DNA from: Protopterus annectens
Taxonomy: Eukaryota > Chordata > Ceratodontiformes > Protopteridae
Reading direction: 5' to 3'
NCBI RefSeq assembly: GCF_019279795.1
Contig: NC_056745.1
Location: 1,490,366,503 to 1,490,430,502 of the forward strand
DNA length: 64,000 bases
Below are positions 38,578 through 50,818 of the stretch, in pieces. The position numbers and the translations under genes were made by a program. Under the pieces are notes generated by a model, which was not told the origin of the DNA, did no database searches, and worked only from the letters and a program-made list of their open reading frames with translations. How positions within the stretch are numbered: the stretch's first letter is position 1; every line of letters starts with the position of its first letter.

Positions 38578-41189
38578 AAATGTGTGTGAGGTGCTTTCAT
38601 ACTTTATAGTATTGTGCTATGGATGCTGCTGATGTAAGTGGGTGTGTATGAACTATTCCAGCTGCTGCGTGTCTTAATTATGGGTTTTGCAATGAGTACT
38701 GCAAGTGTGGGGCGTTTACTGTTGAGATCTCCTTGCCTGCCTTGATTAATCTGTTGCCCTTTAATTCACTTTTAGACCTGGATCCCCTGCCATAATCAGG
38801 CATGCATCCACCTGCCGTCTTTCTTGCTTTGTACTTTCCCTACCCAGTCATGGCGAAATGTGCCTTGTAGCTGATATACTGCAATATCACCTTTGTTCTG
38901 CTTTGACACTTTGCTGTTTTCTTTGCAGTACAGCCCCTTCCCTTTCCTGTTCTGCAGGTAGCTGCTTGCAGCCTTGCTAGCTGTTGTCAATGGCCCACTG
39001 TAGGCTCCTAGGTGTTAATTAGTCATTTGTACTCCAATTTCACTGCTGCAGCATTTCCTTATTTCTTTCCTATATCCTTCCTGTTTCAGCTGCTGTGCGC
39101 GACATGCATACCCATTTACAGGGTTTGCATGCGTTTTCATCTCCGTTCACATGCATACTCAGTTACCTTGTGTACTCTCAGCTAAGCATAGCTCTGGGCA
39201 ATTCGACACAACCCTGTCCTGCAGCTTTACCTAGCTAGGGGCAGACCGGTTTAGCAATGCTCCAATGTGCTTACAGCAATGGCAACACACCCCTCTCTTA
39301 ATGTCATCTTTATCTCAAGGGTTCACCTCAGTGTTATAATGCTACGCTGTGAGGTGCATCCTTACACCAACGGGGAATCTGTAATTCACTATTACTCCTC
39401 TTATTTGCATGGCATTGCCTACTAATCCCTAGCTACTGTGCATAACACTGTCACTGCCCCTTAGCAACCATTGTGCCATGAGAATGGTGTAGCATGCCTG
39501 CCCTTGACTATTATGGGGAAATCATGATATGTGTTTCATTGCGGTTTTATTCTATATTTTTATATATTCCTTATGATCCCCTTTGCACACCACTGCCCTG
39601 CGCTTCCACGTCGCGATAGTGCGACTATATATATTAAATGTTAATTTTATATTTTGTAAATTTTTTTTTATGCCAACGGCTATATATTTAGCCATTAGCA
39701 TATATTAACATTATAATACATGTGTTTGGTCAGCTGTCATGGCTCCGATTTTATGTTTGCAAAAATGTAAACCGTTTTCTATGGTTTACATTTCTGTATG
39801 CTTGCACTACGCCTGCACCACTTCCTGAATCACTACATACCTTCATTTGCATGCTACACTGCTGCACATGGGATAATTAGCATACAAGGCTCAGGAGTTG
39901 TGCGGGTGTAGCGTACACAGGTAGTGCACATGGAAACAGCTCATACCTGAATCGCTCGGCTGCCATATTTGGTGTTAGAACGCCGACGCTACGCCTGCAC
40001 CTGGCACAAATGTCATGAATCCTGGGGTGTATTTATTCTAGCATCTCACATTACAGTTGTCGTGGTTCTTTGAAGGGCTCTTTCACTTTCATCATGAACA
40101 GAACATAATGAAATGGTGTCACTTTCCATAGGAGGCAGAACAGTCTTGTAATAAACCAAGGTTAGTTCCCCTCACATGTGCTGACATGTCTGTTACATCA
40201 ATTCAGTACAAAAGCAGTAGGGTTCACTTACAGTTACCTTCCCCTTTTGTCTTCTTACTGCAGGTCCACATGATAGATGACCTCTGCAGGCATCTCCACT
40301 GCATCCCACCCTTGCTGAGTTTGTGGGTGAGGTTAAAGGGGGGTGAGGAAGCTAGGAGTGCCTCATTGTAGTAGGGTTCTGACCCCTCTCTGCAAGGTGG
40401 CCTACCTGTATTCCTTGAGGTTACCCAAATGGAGCTGTAAGAGGTGGTTGAAACTGCAATGGAGACAGTAGTGGGAAAAATATGGCCTGGATGGACAGCT
40501 CCCTGGAGCAGATTATACCACCCGGCTATGGTGAGGTCCATACTGATGGCTACCCTGATCCATCACAAGAGGATGGATCCCAGTAATTTACTTTTGGGGT
40601 TGAGACAGGAGATGGCATCCTAGCTGGTCATACCCCACCCTATCCCCAGCCATGTATGGTCCCTTCCTTTATTGTCCTACCCCATATCCTGTGCACATTA
40701 TAGCCCTTTGTATCACTATTTACCTACCATCTCGTTGTCTCTGTCCATACCATGTCTCCCCTAGTATTTGTACTCTCACTCCTGCCTGTGCTGTTCTGTG
40801 TTTGTCTGCCTCAGCATGATGTCCCATCTCCCTTCCTTACACCAGTGTCCCCCCTCTCATCATTCCCCTTCTTCCCTTTTGTCCAAATAAATGGCGTCCT
40901 CTCTCAATAGATAGGTTTCTCTCCGTCACCTCTCATCCTGCACACCCCCTGTATGTTGCCATTTTTTGTGACCCCCTGCTTGCTCCCCCTATTATCCTAC
41001 TTTCCTGTGCACCCCTCTTTCCTTCTCTTTTATGAATCCAGCAGGCATCCATATATGTGGACAGCAAAGGAGTGAAGCTACTAATAATTACTGCTACTTA
41101 GCTGGCAACCGTAGACCATGCCATCCTGCTGAGGACTGAGGTAACATGCAAAAGGAAAAAAAGCCAAATCAGTGAAGTCAGGAAGTGAA
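38578..41189. other. No coding feature; possible Harbinger 5' flank
   Basis: No gene recognised. A short hairpin lies at 39763-39793 (AAATGTAAACC / GGTTTACATTT). The motif CTACGCCTGCACC occurs twice, at about 39808 and 39990. The Harbinger 5' terminus should be within this stretch but I cannot place it. Confidence 0.4.
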
Positions 41190-41290
41190 TTTAAGTCACA
41201 AAAAATAAAAACATGCAAAGCTTTCAGGTTATAACAACCCTTCTTCAGTGCAATAACTATACATTTTCCTTTTGGATTTTGCTGTTTTTG
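41190..41290 (-). mobile_element. Possible Penelope-like element 3' remnant
   Basis: Read on the minus strand: GCACTGAAGAAGGGTTG followed by ACCTGAAAGCTTTGC. A CTGAAGAAG block followed within about 20 bp by a GAAAGC/GAAAGT block is common in the non-coding termini of Penelope-like elements, and a related CTGAAGAAATTTGATATGAAAG is seen in the element at 49.8 kb. Only about 50 bp are informative. Confidence 0.35.
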
Positions 41291-41446
41291 CTGTTAACCA
41301 GTGTTTGCTCGACACTCCTTACCCTTTTTCTGACTGAGGTAATGTGCTCAGCCTCACTACTATATTATTCTGGGGTCAAGTTTTCTGTTGCTGATAAATC
41401 ACACAATGAAGGTTGCGGTCACTCTATGGTTTGTGTCTTTCTCATC

Positions 41447-41447
<1 letters not shown>

Positions 41448-41488
<41 letters not shown>
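41448..41488. repeat. (TA)n microsatellite
   Basis: About 20 TA units. Confidence 0.95.
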
Positions 41489-41491
<3 letters not shown>

Positions 41492-41612
41492 CTGCATGAC
41501 TGTGTCTCCACATGCACAGTTTCACTGCACAGCTACGTCCACTTGCATAATTACTGTACTGTTCATTTACTGCTATCTGCCCATAACCTCTGCTTGTTTT
41601 CATTTGGATATT

Positions 41613-41936
41613 CAGTGTCTCCCTGCAGATGTGCCATATCAGTGTCTCCCTGCAGATGTGCCATATCAGTGTCTCCCTGCGGATGTGCCATATCAGTGTC
41701 TCCCTGCAGATGTGCCATATCAGTGTTTCCCTGTGAATGTGCAGTATCAGTGTCTCCCTGCGGATGTGCAGTATCAGTGTCTCCCTGCGGATGTGCCATA
41801 TCAGTGTCTCCATGCAGATGTGCAGTATCAGTGTCTCCCTGTGGATGTGCCATATCAGTGTCTCCCTGCGGATGTGCCATATCAGTGTCTCCCTGCGGAT
41901 GTGTAGTATCAGTGTCTCCCTGCGGATGTGCCGTAT
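41613..41936. repeat. 27-bp minisatellite, 12 copies
   Basis: Twelve head-to-tail copies of a 27-bp unit beginning CAGTGTCTCCCTGCAGATGT and ending GCCATAT or GCAGTAT fill exactly 324 bp. Because 27 is a multiple of three and the unit lacks stops in several frames, open frames run through it on both strands (a 262-codon plus frame from 41213 includes a TA tract). I treat these as by-products. Substitutions are concentrated at unit positions 14-17 and 21-24. Confidence 0.95.
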
Positions 41937-42904
41937 TTCTCTATGAATTTAATCTAGCAAAAGATAAGGCCTGTGATGTTAACAAGGTACAGGACTCCTG
42001 AAAACCCATACTTCAGCCAAGATGGACCCGGTTATTTCAGCTCACACAAACATAAGAACATAGACAATCCTGTGAAAAGCTGGACAACAAGGGACGTATG
42101 CCCCTCTATTCATACCAATACTGTGCATCAGAAGGAGAACAGAACATGTGCTTAACCTCTCCAGGTAAATGGTAAAATATTTGTGGTGGAGGGTCTGAAG
42201 TTCTCCTGTTGTGGCCCTTGGTAGGAGCTGCATCAGCAGATTTATTATTTATTACAGAGAAAATAGATACACTACACTTAACTATGTAAACATCAGGAAA
42301 AAATTGTTTTAAGTTTTTGCGCAGTTTACAAAAAAAACTGAAATTGTGTTTAATTCTATTACTTACCATGCAGAATAATGAAAACTTTGATCTAGAACTT
42401 GTAATTGTACTCAGCTTATGAAAATATGCCAGCCTACCTGGTTCCAAGGTACATTGATGTTAAAACCTGCTCCTTTCCCTTTGCCAACAGCATCAAAGTT
42501 TGAGTCCGTCAGATTTGGCCAGTACAGCTGGTGTTCATAACGATGCCAAGAAAAATAAAGGACACTGAAATAATAGATCACTTTTTATATTTGTCACTCA
42601 TTGATTACCAAACAACACACAGTTTATCTTCCCAGTCTCTCTGCATTCCATTTTATAAAGCAAACATTGTGAATTATAAACAGAAAATGCCCATATCTCA
42701 CATGTGATCATGTGATCTGCAGAATACGTGATTTACAGAATTGCAAATATGGAACAAAGGGGCAAATCATTCAGTCTGTATTTCAGTTGAATAAATAAAA
42801 TATTATTTTATATGAAGTGGTTTCAAATCACAAATCATTTACTTTGCCAGTACAGTGTACCTATCTAGAGCACCATCAATTAACTTTGTTATTGATTTAT
42901 TAAT
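41937..42904. other. No recognised feature
   Basis: AT-rich sequence, no family recognised. Confidence 0.4.
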
Positions 42905-43127
42905 ATTGGTGCTGCGGTAGTGTTGTCACCTCACAGTATGATGTTGTCCTGTTCAGTTCTCAGCTAGAGCATCTTCTGCGTGGAGACATGCGTGAATGGG
43001 CGTACCTTCGTTGAAGGTTGTGCGTCAGAGCTGGCAACTCGGCACATAAAAATCTACTGCCAGTCATTAGTGGACCGGAATTCTGCTGCGGCGACCCCTA
43101 ACCGGGAAAAGCCGAAAGACAACAACC
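42905..43127 (+). mobile_element. tRNA-derived SINE with GGCGACCCCTAAC tail
   Basis: The head reads GGTGCTGCGGTAGTGTTGTC (A-box-like, 42908-42927), then CACCTCACAGTATGA and GTTCAGTTCTC (B-box-like, 42951-42961). The tail is CTGCGGCGACCCCTAACCGG (43085-43104) followed by GAAAAGCCGAAAGACAACAA. From memory, this head-plus-tail pattern belongs to SINEs widespread in fishes, whose ends are shared with an L2- or RTE-type LINE. Single copy here, moderately diverged. Confidence 0.6.
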
Positions 43128-44104
43128 TCACCAAGTTGTCCTATTTTCAAGGCATAGTAATATAATAATCATCAACAAAATAATAGCTGGTGGTTATACA
43201 TTTTATACCAGTAAATACCTGGTACAAAATATGATGACAAAAATTATATATCATGTGTAACATGTGTGGTACAAAGTGACAGACATGCCTGACATCACAT
43301 CATAGTGATTCAGTATGTCAGTCAAAACAGTTACATTGTAACTAACAAATAAATATCACCAGGGACATGCATATTGCAGCAGATAAACTTGAGGTATACA
43401 TAGAAACAAAACTACCTGAAACAACTGCCAGTCTATGACTTCAGCTTGCTATAATAATCTGATGTCTTGAGACATGCAACAGCACTTGTCTGTGTCCAGA
43501 CCAAGACAATCAAACCAGGTGTAAAAGCTGAGGCACCTTCTTGAATGCCCAAGCTGAAAATAGTTAGTTCATAGAGCTGAGAAGCAAGCTCTCCCCATGC
43601 CAGGTATGCAGACTATCCAAAAGCAATGAAATACATACTTTGGTGAAGTTATGGAATCCCTAGAAGCTTATCCCCTGTGAATTGCAACAGACATGCAGTT
43701 CTGGGAAGAAGCAAGCTAGCTAGGTTTCCACATATAACATCTAAGAGCTATTTCTGAATTAGGCACATTTGGTTACATTAAAACTAAGCTGAACTTGAGG
43801 GTAACATGCACCAACGGATATATTAGAATACATACGCTTGCCATGCAGTGGCAAAACATGCAGTTTTGGAACACAGAATATGAAGCTTTCTAAAGTCCCT
43901 TTTAAGAAGCACTTAACAGGAATAAAGCCATATACATAGGAAAGAAATATGACCATCTCAGCAGTAGGAAGAGTTATAATCTAGAAGCAACAGAGAAAAA
44001 GATAATACAGAAACTGCAGATTTCTTTACAGTTTTCACTTTCGCAGTAATGTGGTTGATGTACCTTGCAAGTTCCACTTCCTGATTATGGAAGAGTAACA
44101 ACCA
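43128..44104. other. No recognised feature
   Basis: AT-rich sequence between a SINE and the start of the large minisatellite. Confidence 0.4.
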
Positions 44105-47100
44105 CACAACATATTGTTAACATAACTTCTTACACAGCCATGCAACAACAACATACTGTTAACATGACTTCTTACACAAACCATGCAACAACATACTGTT
44201 AACATGACTTCTTACACAAACCATGCAACAACAATATACTGTTAACATGACTTCTTACACAACCTCTCAACAACAACATACTTTTAACATGACTTGTTAC
44301 ACAAACCATGCAACAACAATATACTGTTAACATGACTTCTTACACAAACCATGCAACAACAATATACTGTTAACAGGACTTCTTACACAACCTCTCAACA
44401 ACAACATACTTTTAACATGACTTGTTACACAACCATGCAACAACAATATACTGTTAACATGACTTCTTGGACAACCATGCAACAACAACATACTGTTAAC
44501 ACGACTTCTTACACAGCCATGCAACAACAACATACTGTTAACATGACTTCTTACACAAACCATGCAACAACAACATACTGTTAGCATAACTTCTTACACA
44601 AACCATGCAACAACAATATACTGTTAACATGACTTCTTACACAACCTCTCAACAACATACTGTTAACACGACTTCTTAGACAACCATGCAACAAAAACAT
44701 ACTGTTAACACAACGTCTTACACAGCCATGCAACTACAACATACTGTTAACATGACTTCTTACACAAACCATGCAATAACAACATAATGTTAACATGACT
44801 TACACAAACCTTGCAACAACAATATACTAACATGACTTCTTACACAACCTCTCAACAACATACTTTTAACATGACTTGTTACACAAACCATGCAACAACA
44901 ATATACTGTTAACATGACTTCTTACACAAACCATGCAACAACAATATACTGTTAACATGACTTCTTTCACAACCTCTCAACAACAACATACTTTTAACAT
45001 GACTTGTTACACAACCATGCAACAACAATATACTGTTAACATGACTTCTTACACAACCTCTCAACAGCAACATACTGTTAACACAACTTCTTACACAACC
45101 ACTTAACAACAACATACTGTTAACATGACTTCTTACACAACCACTCAACAGCAACATACAGTTAACAAAACTTCTTATACAACCACTCAACAACATACTG
45201 TTAACATGACGTCTTACACAACCACTCAACAACATACTGTTAACACAACTTCTTACACAACCACTCAGCAACAACATACTGTTAACATGACTTCTTATAC
45301 AACCACTCAACAACATACTGTTAACATGACTTCTTATACAACCATGCAACAACATACTGTTACCACAACAACATACTGTTAACATGACTTTTTACACAAA
45401 CCATGCAACAACAACATACTGTTAACATGACTTCTTACACAAACCATGTAACAACAATATACTGTTAACATGACTTCTTACACAACCATGCAACAACAAC
45501 ATACTGTTAACATGACTTCTTACACAAACCATGCAACAATATACTGTTAACATGACTTCTTACACAACCTCTCAACAACATACTTTTAACATGACTTCTT
45601 ACACAACCACTCAAAAGCAACATACAGTTAACATGACTTCTTACACAACCACTCATTAACAGCATACTGCTAACACTTCTTACACAACCACTTAAAAACA
45701 ACATACTGTTAACATGACCTCTTACACAACCACTCAACAGCAACATACAGTTAACATGACTTCTTATACAACCACTCAACAACATACTGTTAACATGACT
45801 TCGTATACAACCATGCAACAACATACTGTTACCACAACTTCTTACACAACCACTCAACAACAACATACTGTTAACACAACTTCTTACACAACCACTCAGC
45901 AACAACATACTATTAACGCAACTTCTTACACAACCACCCAACAACAACATACTGTTAACACGACTTCTTAGACAATCATGCAACAACAACATACTGTTAA
46001 CACGACTTCTTACACAACCACTCAACAACATAATGTTAACCCAACTTCTCACACAACCACCCAACAACAACATACTATTAACGTGACTTCTTACACAACC
46101 ATGCAACAACATACTGTTAATATGACTTATTATACAACCACTCAACAACAACATATTGTTAACATGACTTCTTACACAACTATGCAGCAACAACATACTG
46201 TTAACACCACTTCTTACACAACCACTTAACAGCAACATACACTTAACATGACTTCTTACACAACCACTCAACAACATCATACTGTTAACATGACTTTTTA
46301 CACAACCATGGAATAACAACATACTGTTAACATGACATCTTGCACAACAACTCAGCAACAACATACTGTTAACACAACTTCTTACACAACCACTCAACAA
46401 CAACATACTGTTAATATGACTTTTTATACAACCATGCAACAACAACATACTGTTAACATGACTTCTTGCACAACCATGCCACAACATACTGTTAACACAA
46501 CTTCTTACACCTCTTAACAATAACATGCTAACATGACTTCTTACATGACCGCTCAACAACAACATACTGTTAACATGACTTCTTACATAATCACACAACA
46601 ACATACTGTTAACATGACTTCTTATACAACCACTCAACAACATACTAACACCACTTCTTACACAACCACTCAACAGCAACATACACGTAACATTACTTCT
46701 TACACATCCACTCAAAAACAACATACTGTTAACATGACTTCTTACACAACCATGGAATAATAACATACAGTCAACATGACATCTTGCACAATGACTCAAC
46801 AACAACATACTGTTAACACGACTTCTTACACAACCATGCAACAACATACTGTTAACACAACTTCTTACACAACCACTCAACAACATACTGTTAATATGAC
46901 TTCTTATACAACAATGCAACAAGAACATACTGTTAACATGACTTCTTACACAACCATGCAACAACATACTGTTAACACAACTTCTTACACAGCCTCTCAA
47001 CAACAACATGCTGTTAACATGACTTCTTACATAACCTCTCAACAACATATGTTAACACGACTTCTTAAACAACCACCCAACAACAAAATACTAACACGAC

Positions 47101-47275
47101 TTCTTACACAACCATGTAATAACAATATACTGCTAACATGACTTCTTACACAACTACTCAACAACAAAATACTGTTAACATGACTTCTTACACAACTGCT
47201 CAGCAACAACATAATGTTAACATGACATCTTACACAACCATGCAACAACAACATACTGTTAACATGACTTCTTAT
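44105..47275. repeat. Large minisatellite of 39-43 bp units, left block
   Basis: About 75 head-to-tail copies of a unit built from AACATGACTTCTTACACAAC, a short variable part (CATG or CACT), then CAACAACAACATACTGTT. Length classes are 42 bp, 39 bp (one CAA fewer) and 43 bp (an extra A in ACAAACC). Plus-strand frame: MTSYTTTQQQHTVN. Minus-strand frame: repeats of the MLLLSGCVRSHVNS type. The plus strand is strongly G-poor. Rare variants recur at a distance (ATGGAATAA + GACATCTTGCACAA at about 46,310 and 46,752), so a higher-order structure exists. Confidence 0.95.
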
Positions 47276-47748
47276 GGGTCTACTTCATTTGATCGACAGA
47301 CCATTTGATCGAAACTCATTTGGTCGAAATTTCATTTGATCGAAAACCAGTATTCAAGGCAATTAACAGGGATTTGTCTCCCTCCCCAATGAAGTGCGAC
47401 CCTGGAGTGGATATATATAGTTATGGGGGGTGTGGGGGGCACATCCCCCACATTGGGGGGGTGTGGGGGGCAAAGCCCCCACCTATTTTCGTTTAAAAGA
47501 AGAAAGTAAAACAAAAAGTACACATTTTAAACAAAAATAGGTGAGGTGCTTCGCCCTCCATACCTGCCCAATGTGGGGGCTGTGTCCCCCACATTCCCCT
47601 AACAATATATATCAACTCCAGGGTCGCACTACATTGGGGAGGGCGACAAATCCCAGTTTTATGCCTTGAATACTGGTTTTAAATCAAATGAAATTTCGAC
47701 CAAATGAGTTTCAATCAAATGGTCTGTCGATCAAATGAAGTAGATCCC
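47276..47748. mobile_element. Palindromic MITE inserted in the minisatellite
   Basis: 473 bp whose two halves are inverted copies for about 215 bp each. The left end GGGTCTACTTCATTTGATCG pairs with the complement of the right end (GGGATCTACTTCATTTGATC), and the match continues through CGACAGACCATTTGATCGAA, CCAGTATTCAAGGCA, TCCCTCCCCAATG and the C/G-rich part. The subterminal motif CATTTGRTCGA recurs several times per arm, as expected of transposase binding sites. TTCTTA flanks both sides (47269-47274 and 47749-47754), consistent with a target-site duplication in the minisatellite unit. No coding capacity; superfamily not assigned. Confidence 0.9.
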
Positions 47749-49762
47749 TTCTTACACAACCATGCAACAACAACATACTGTTAACATGATTTCTTACACA
47801 AACCATGCGACAACAACATACTGTTAACATGACTTCTTACACAAATCATGCAATAACAACATACTGTTAACATGACTTCTTACACAACCACTCAACAGCA
47901 ACATACAGTTAACACAACTTCTTACACAACCACTCAATAACATACTGTTAACACGACTTCTTATACAACCATGCAACAACATATTGTACCACAATGTCTT
48001 ACACAACCACTCAACAGCAACATACAGTTAACACAACTTCTTACACAACCACTCAACAACATACTGTTAACACAACTTCTTACACTACCACTCAGCAACA
48101 ACATACTATTAACACAACTTCTTACACAACCACCCAACAACAACATACTGTTAACATGACTTCATAAACAACCATGCAACAACAACATACTGTTAACACA
48201 ACTTCTTACACAACCAAACAACATAATGTTAATACGACTTCTTACATAACCATGCAACAACATACTGTTAACATGACTTTTTACACAAACCATTCAACAA
48301 CAACATACTGTTAACATGACATCTTACACAAACCATGCAACAACATACTGTTAACATGACTTCTTACACAATTATGCAACAACATACTGCTAACATGACT
48401 TCTTACACAAACCATGCAACAACAACATACTTTTAACATGACGTCTTACACAACCACTCAACAGCAACATACAGTTAGCACAACTTCTTACACAACCACT
48501 CAACAGCAACATACAGTTAACATGACTTCTTATACAACCACTCAACAACATACTGTTAACATGATGTCTTACACAACTACTCAACAACATACTGTTAACA
48601 CGACTTCTTATACAACCATGCAACAACATACTGTTACCACAACTTCTTACACAACCACTCAACAGCAACATACAGTTAACACAACTTCTTACACAACCAC
48701 TCAACAACAACATACTGTTAACACAACTTCTTACACAACCACTCAGCGACAACATACTATTAACACAACTTCTTACACAACCACCCAACAACAACATACT
48801 GTTAACACGACTTCTTAGACAACCATGCAACAACATATTGTCAACACGACTTCTTACACAACCACTCAACAACATAATGTTAACACAACTTCTTACACAA
48901 CTATGCAACAACATACTGTTAACATGACTTCTTACACAACCATGCAACAAAATACTGTTAATATGACTTATTATACAACCACTCAACAACAACATACTGT
49001 TAACATGACTTCTTACATAACCACACACTAACAACATACTGTTAACATGACTTCTTACACAACCACTCCACAGCAACATACTGTTAACACCACTTCTTAC
49101 ACAACCACTCAACAGCAACATACACTTAACACGACTTCTTACACAACCATTCAACAACAAAATACTGTTAACATGACTTCTTACACAACCATGGAATAAC
49201 AACATACTGTTAACATGACATCTTGCACAATGACTCAACAACAACATACTGTTAACACGACTTCGTACACAGCCATGCAACAACTTACTGTTAACACAAC
49301 TTCTTACACAACCATTCAACAACAACATACTGATAATATGACTTCTTATACAACCATGCAACAACATACTGTTAACATGACTTCTTATACAACCATGCAA
49401 CAACATACTGTTAACACAACTTCTTACACAACCTCTCAACAATAACATGCTAACATGACTTCTTACATAACCGCTCAACAACAACATACTGTTAACATGA
49501 CTTCTTACATAACCTCTCAACAACATATGTTAACATGAGTGCTTACACAACCACCCAACAACAAAATGCTGTTAACATGACTTCTTACACAACCATGCAA
49601 TAAAAACATACTGCTAACATGACTTCTTACACAACCACTCAACAACAAAATACTGTTAACACAACTTCTTACACAACCACTCAGCAACAACATACTGTTA
49701 ACATGACTTCTTACACAACTTCTCAACAACAACATACAGTTAACATGACTTCTTACACAACC
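47749..49762. repeat. Large minisatellite of 39-43 bp units, right block
   Basis: Continuation of the array after the MITE, about 48 copies. Variant order partly repeats that of the left block: ATGGAATAA + GACATCTTGCACAA at about 49,192, GTTACCACAAC at about 48,632, and ATAACATGCTAACATGAC near 49,443. This suggests kilobase-scale duplication within the array. Confidence 0.95.
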
Positions 49763-50235
49763 ACAAACCAAAACACAAAGACGAACGTAATCACAAAATA
49801 CAAACTCAGCCCAGAGACGCAGCAACACAGTTCCAAACTTTAATGATTGAGCACTTTCATATCAAATTTCTTCAGAATCACAAAAACTTAATGCTTATCA
49901 GCTAATTATTATACTCTACCTTAAAACATCGCATGACCATGACCGACCAATAAACATTCACACTAAATGAATGCAAACCTTTAAAATCATTAATACAAGC
50001 TAAACTATTATACAGCTATTTCAATAAAAAACAATCAACTACAGTTAAAAATAAACATGATATAAACATTTTTAAAAGGCTAATCAAGTTAGATTTTAAC
50101 CTAAGCACACTGCCTATCAAAATATTGTCATTCAATCCGAGGGGACCGTGGCATTGAGCCTTAGCTGAGAATGAAATTCAGTTTCTTCTATTCAGTCAGT
50201 CAAAGGTCCCCCCCTAGGATTTTTTACAACCAATT

Positions 50236-50418
50236 CTATTGCAAAAAAAACAAAAACTGATGATCAGTATGTTGACCCAAATGTTTTACTAAAGCATTTC
50301 TGATGTTCATTTTTTTAATGTCAGAGACATGTTCATAAATTCTGTCTTTAAATAAATTTTCTTTGGGTTTCCCTATGTAAAAACTGCTGCATTTCTGACA
50401 GACAGTGAGATAAATCAA
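50236..50418 (-). pseudogene. PLE GIY-YIG endonuclease domain
   Basis: Sixty residues: IYLTVCQKCSSFYIGKPKEN carries the IYL...FYIGK form of the GIY...YIG motif, followed by FKDRIYEHVSDI (the conserved Arg/Glu-His region) and NALVKHLGQHTDH. In PLEs this domain nicks target DNA for reverse transcription. The K-P where many relatives have K-T is a substitution, not a break. Confidence 0.8.
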
Positions 50419-50818
50419 GCCCTGGAGTTACAAGTACAGTGAAATCACGATTTGGTTAACCACAGTTTATTTAGCCATCAATATGTATTTACACATACTA
50501 CAAAAAACACATTTATAGGTCCCAGATCTTTTCATAGGAAATTGGGGCCCATTATGCTCTTGACCTTTTGCTCCAAATAATTTCTGATGGTCCACCCCTT
50601 CTATATACAATATCAGGGTGAAGCCCAATTTTATTAGTGACACCGCTAAAACAGGAAAAAAATCAACCAATGTTTGGTCAGTACCTCCCTTATCTGGTCT
50701 TCTTCCAAAGAATAACTTGTGATGAAAGCCAGGTTGTGTTCATTTCATTAAGGCTGCCTATTACCAGTCATTTCACCTACAGATGCATAAGTAGACCGTA
50801 GAAGAGGAACTATGTCAC

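Noticed and set aside
39763-40002. Hairpin and repeated CTACGCCTGCACC as Harbinger terminal inverted repeats
   Set aside because: The repeats are direct, not inverted, and no partner was found on the other side of the transposase.
40224-40541. 105-codon minus-strand open frame near the Harbinger gene
   Set aside because: No recognisable motif; not enough to call a second Harbinger gene.
45507-47048. 513-codon minus-strand open frame as a repeat-protein gene
   Set aside because: Units of 39 and 42 bp keep any frame open automatically; no start context, no unique flanking domain, and both strands are open. Kept only as a finding to test.
44105-49762. CRISPR-like repeat array
   Set aside because: Units are contiguous with no unique spacers, in a eukaryotic transposon context.
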